Assembly: GCA_034769895.1 (NCBI GenBank) | Contig: CM068367.1 | Span: forward strand, 119,697,927-119,761,926 | Direction: 5' to 3' | Origin: Magicicada septendecula | Lineage: Eukaryota > Arthropoda > Insecta > Hemiptera > Cicadidae | DNA: 64,000 nt | Shown: one piece after another, positions 62,944 through 64,000 of the stretch | Layout: each line of letters opens with the position of its first letter | Position numbering within the stretch: the first letter of the stretch is position 1 | Translations under genes and position numbers: made by a program | The notes under the pieces: model-generated | What the model was told of the DNA's origin: nothing | What the model saw: the letters and a program-made list of their open reading frames with translations, nothing else | Database searches by the model: none

Positions 62944-64000
62944 TTAATCTTATTGTGTCATACTTGGCGCCCGGCTGTCACTGTCCCTGCACTGTCTCTA
63001 TAGTTGTTCAGTGTCGTTCATTGAAGCGAGTCACGTATTGTATCGGAATTAACAAGAGCCAATGGAATATTTAACTGATATTTACTGTATTTTTATAGTA
63101 CAAAAGAGAGATTGTGCAATAGTTCACGGGAATTATTAAATAAAATATTTAAATTCGTCCCTGTTTCGGGCATTGTTTGCAATAGTACTCTGCAATTAAA
63201 TGATTAAAAGTATTTAAATTTAAGTTACTTTACCTTGTTCGGACGTAGAAATTAACCAAGATGTCGTCTAGTGTACTCGGCAGAGAAAAATAGGTCAATG
63301 CAAATAAACAAGTACATTGTTATAATTCATATAAAACACTACTTTATTGTATTTTCATCTCTTCTTCTCTATTTGCTAACATTTCACTTACGCACAATTA
63401 AATATTTAGGTGACGACCCCATCTGATTGAAATAACAAACTTATCTCTTATTTCTTATAATTAAATCATTTATTAAATTTATTACTGTTTCTAAAACTTT
63501 TTCATTAAATTTTTAATTAAAAGCAACCCAGAATTTCGCGCGCGCACACACACACTCACTTACTCACTCACTCATATCTTTTAAACCCCTTTATTTACAT
63601 TTAGCGCTTTTATGAATTTAGATATATTGATTGGTTTAAGTTTTTTCTGTTACTTGACTGGCGGCGTCTCTCCAGACAACGTGTCACTCTTATTACATTT
63701 TTGTTCACTGGTTGCGTCCAAAAGATGTTGCACTGATTAACTTTTGAAGATTTCACTGTTTACTGTTACTTTACATCATACCAATAATTTTATAGTTTGT
63801 CACATTTTCACTTTTAAACAAAATTTTGGCTCGCGAGCCTGTATATTGAACCACGCGGTTCCACAGTTGTAGGACGACAACGTTTTTTCTCTGCGCACTA
63901 GGCGGGCAGGAATCCTGTGCGTGTGTATGCGTGAATACGCAACCTTGTTGATAACTTTTGCATTCCTGCACCTCACCGTACCAGTCCCGAAGCTATAGTT
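62944..64000. other. Unique AT-rich sequence, nothing identified
   Basis: No convincing exon, RNA gene or repeat border. A short low-complexity stretch at about 63538-63575 has CGCG, CACA and CTCA repeats. The open frames at 62874-63074 (plus) and 63771-63971 (minus) have no recognisable domain; the first partly overlaps the transposase remnant on the opposite strand. Confidence 0.6.

Noticed and set aside
62874..63074. Plus-strand frame of 66 codons
   Set aside because: It partly overlaps the Tigger transposase remnant antisense and has no recognisable similarity of its own.

Overview
The window is animal nuclear DNA, probably from an invertebrate. It has no bacterial-style genes, rRNA, tRNA or CRISPR. 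What points to an animal is a Penelope-like retroelement, a Tigger/pogo remnant, long GT microsatellites and one intron-flanked coiled-coil exon. An arthropod would fit the decayed DUF7869-type reading frame, but the taxon is not established.

Positions 1-59992 are almost entirely one repeat system. The basic unit is a monomer of about 158 bp, with a 162-bp subtype and a diverged second family. It is punctuated by three kinds of module. L2 (about 165-210 bp) opens with a palindrome around CCTTAAGG and ends in a (GTCT/GT)n microsatellite. L1 (about 245 bp, AT-rich) ends in the hairpin GTATGG-TTCT-CCATAC. C (about 470 bp) is an alternative end with the same last ~55 bp and an internal 14-20 bp palindrome. 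The recurrent order is L2, monomers, then L1 or C, and then the next L2. L2 starts with ACTTCCATATT, and its inverted copy AATATGGAAGT lies just before the L1 hairpin. Subterminal inverted repeats, microsatellite, central tandem repeats and a 3' hairpin together match non-autonomous Helentrons (HINE/DINE-1 type). I therefore read the array as a satellite grown from such an element; this is inference.

The array has been rearranged at larger scale. There is a duplication at offset 8,630 bp, a tandem pair of 6,581 bp, a 5.72-kb pair containing an inverted block (with a third, internally deleted copy), and a 1.56-kb series. The breakpoints fall in L2 modules. Three inverted blocks begin at the same ~36-bp tag, which also lies at the edge of the Penelope insertion. 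A non-satellite spacer of about 960 bp lies at 45022-45985.

At 52686-55714 two 5'-truncated Penelope-like copies lie head to head. They encode reverse transcriptase pieces and a GIY-YIG endonuclease, and each copy carries a hammerhead-ribozyme fold near its 3' end. The arms match over about 1.3 kb, apart from a GT tract of 225 bp in one and 29 bp in the other.

From 59993 the sequence is unique: a CA microsatellite, one candidate coding exon (60819-61045), a decayed DUF7869-like gene (about 61690-62349) and the 3' part of a Tigger/pogo element that sits next to its C-terminal end. The rest, to 64000, shows nothing I can identify.
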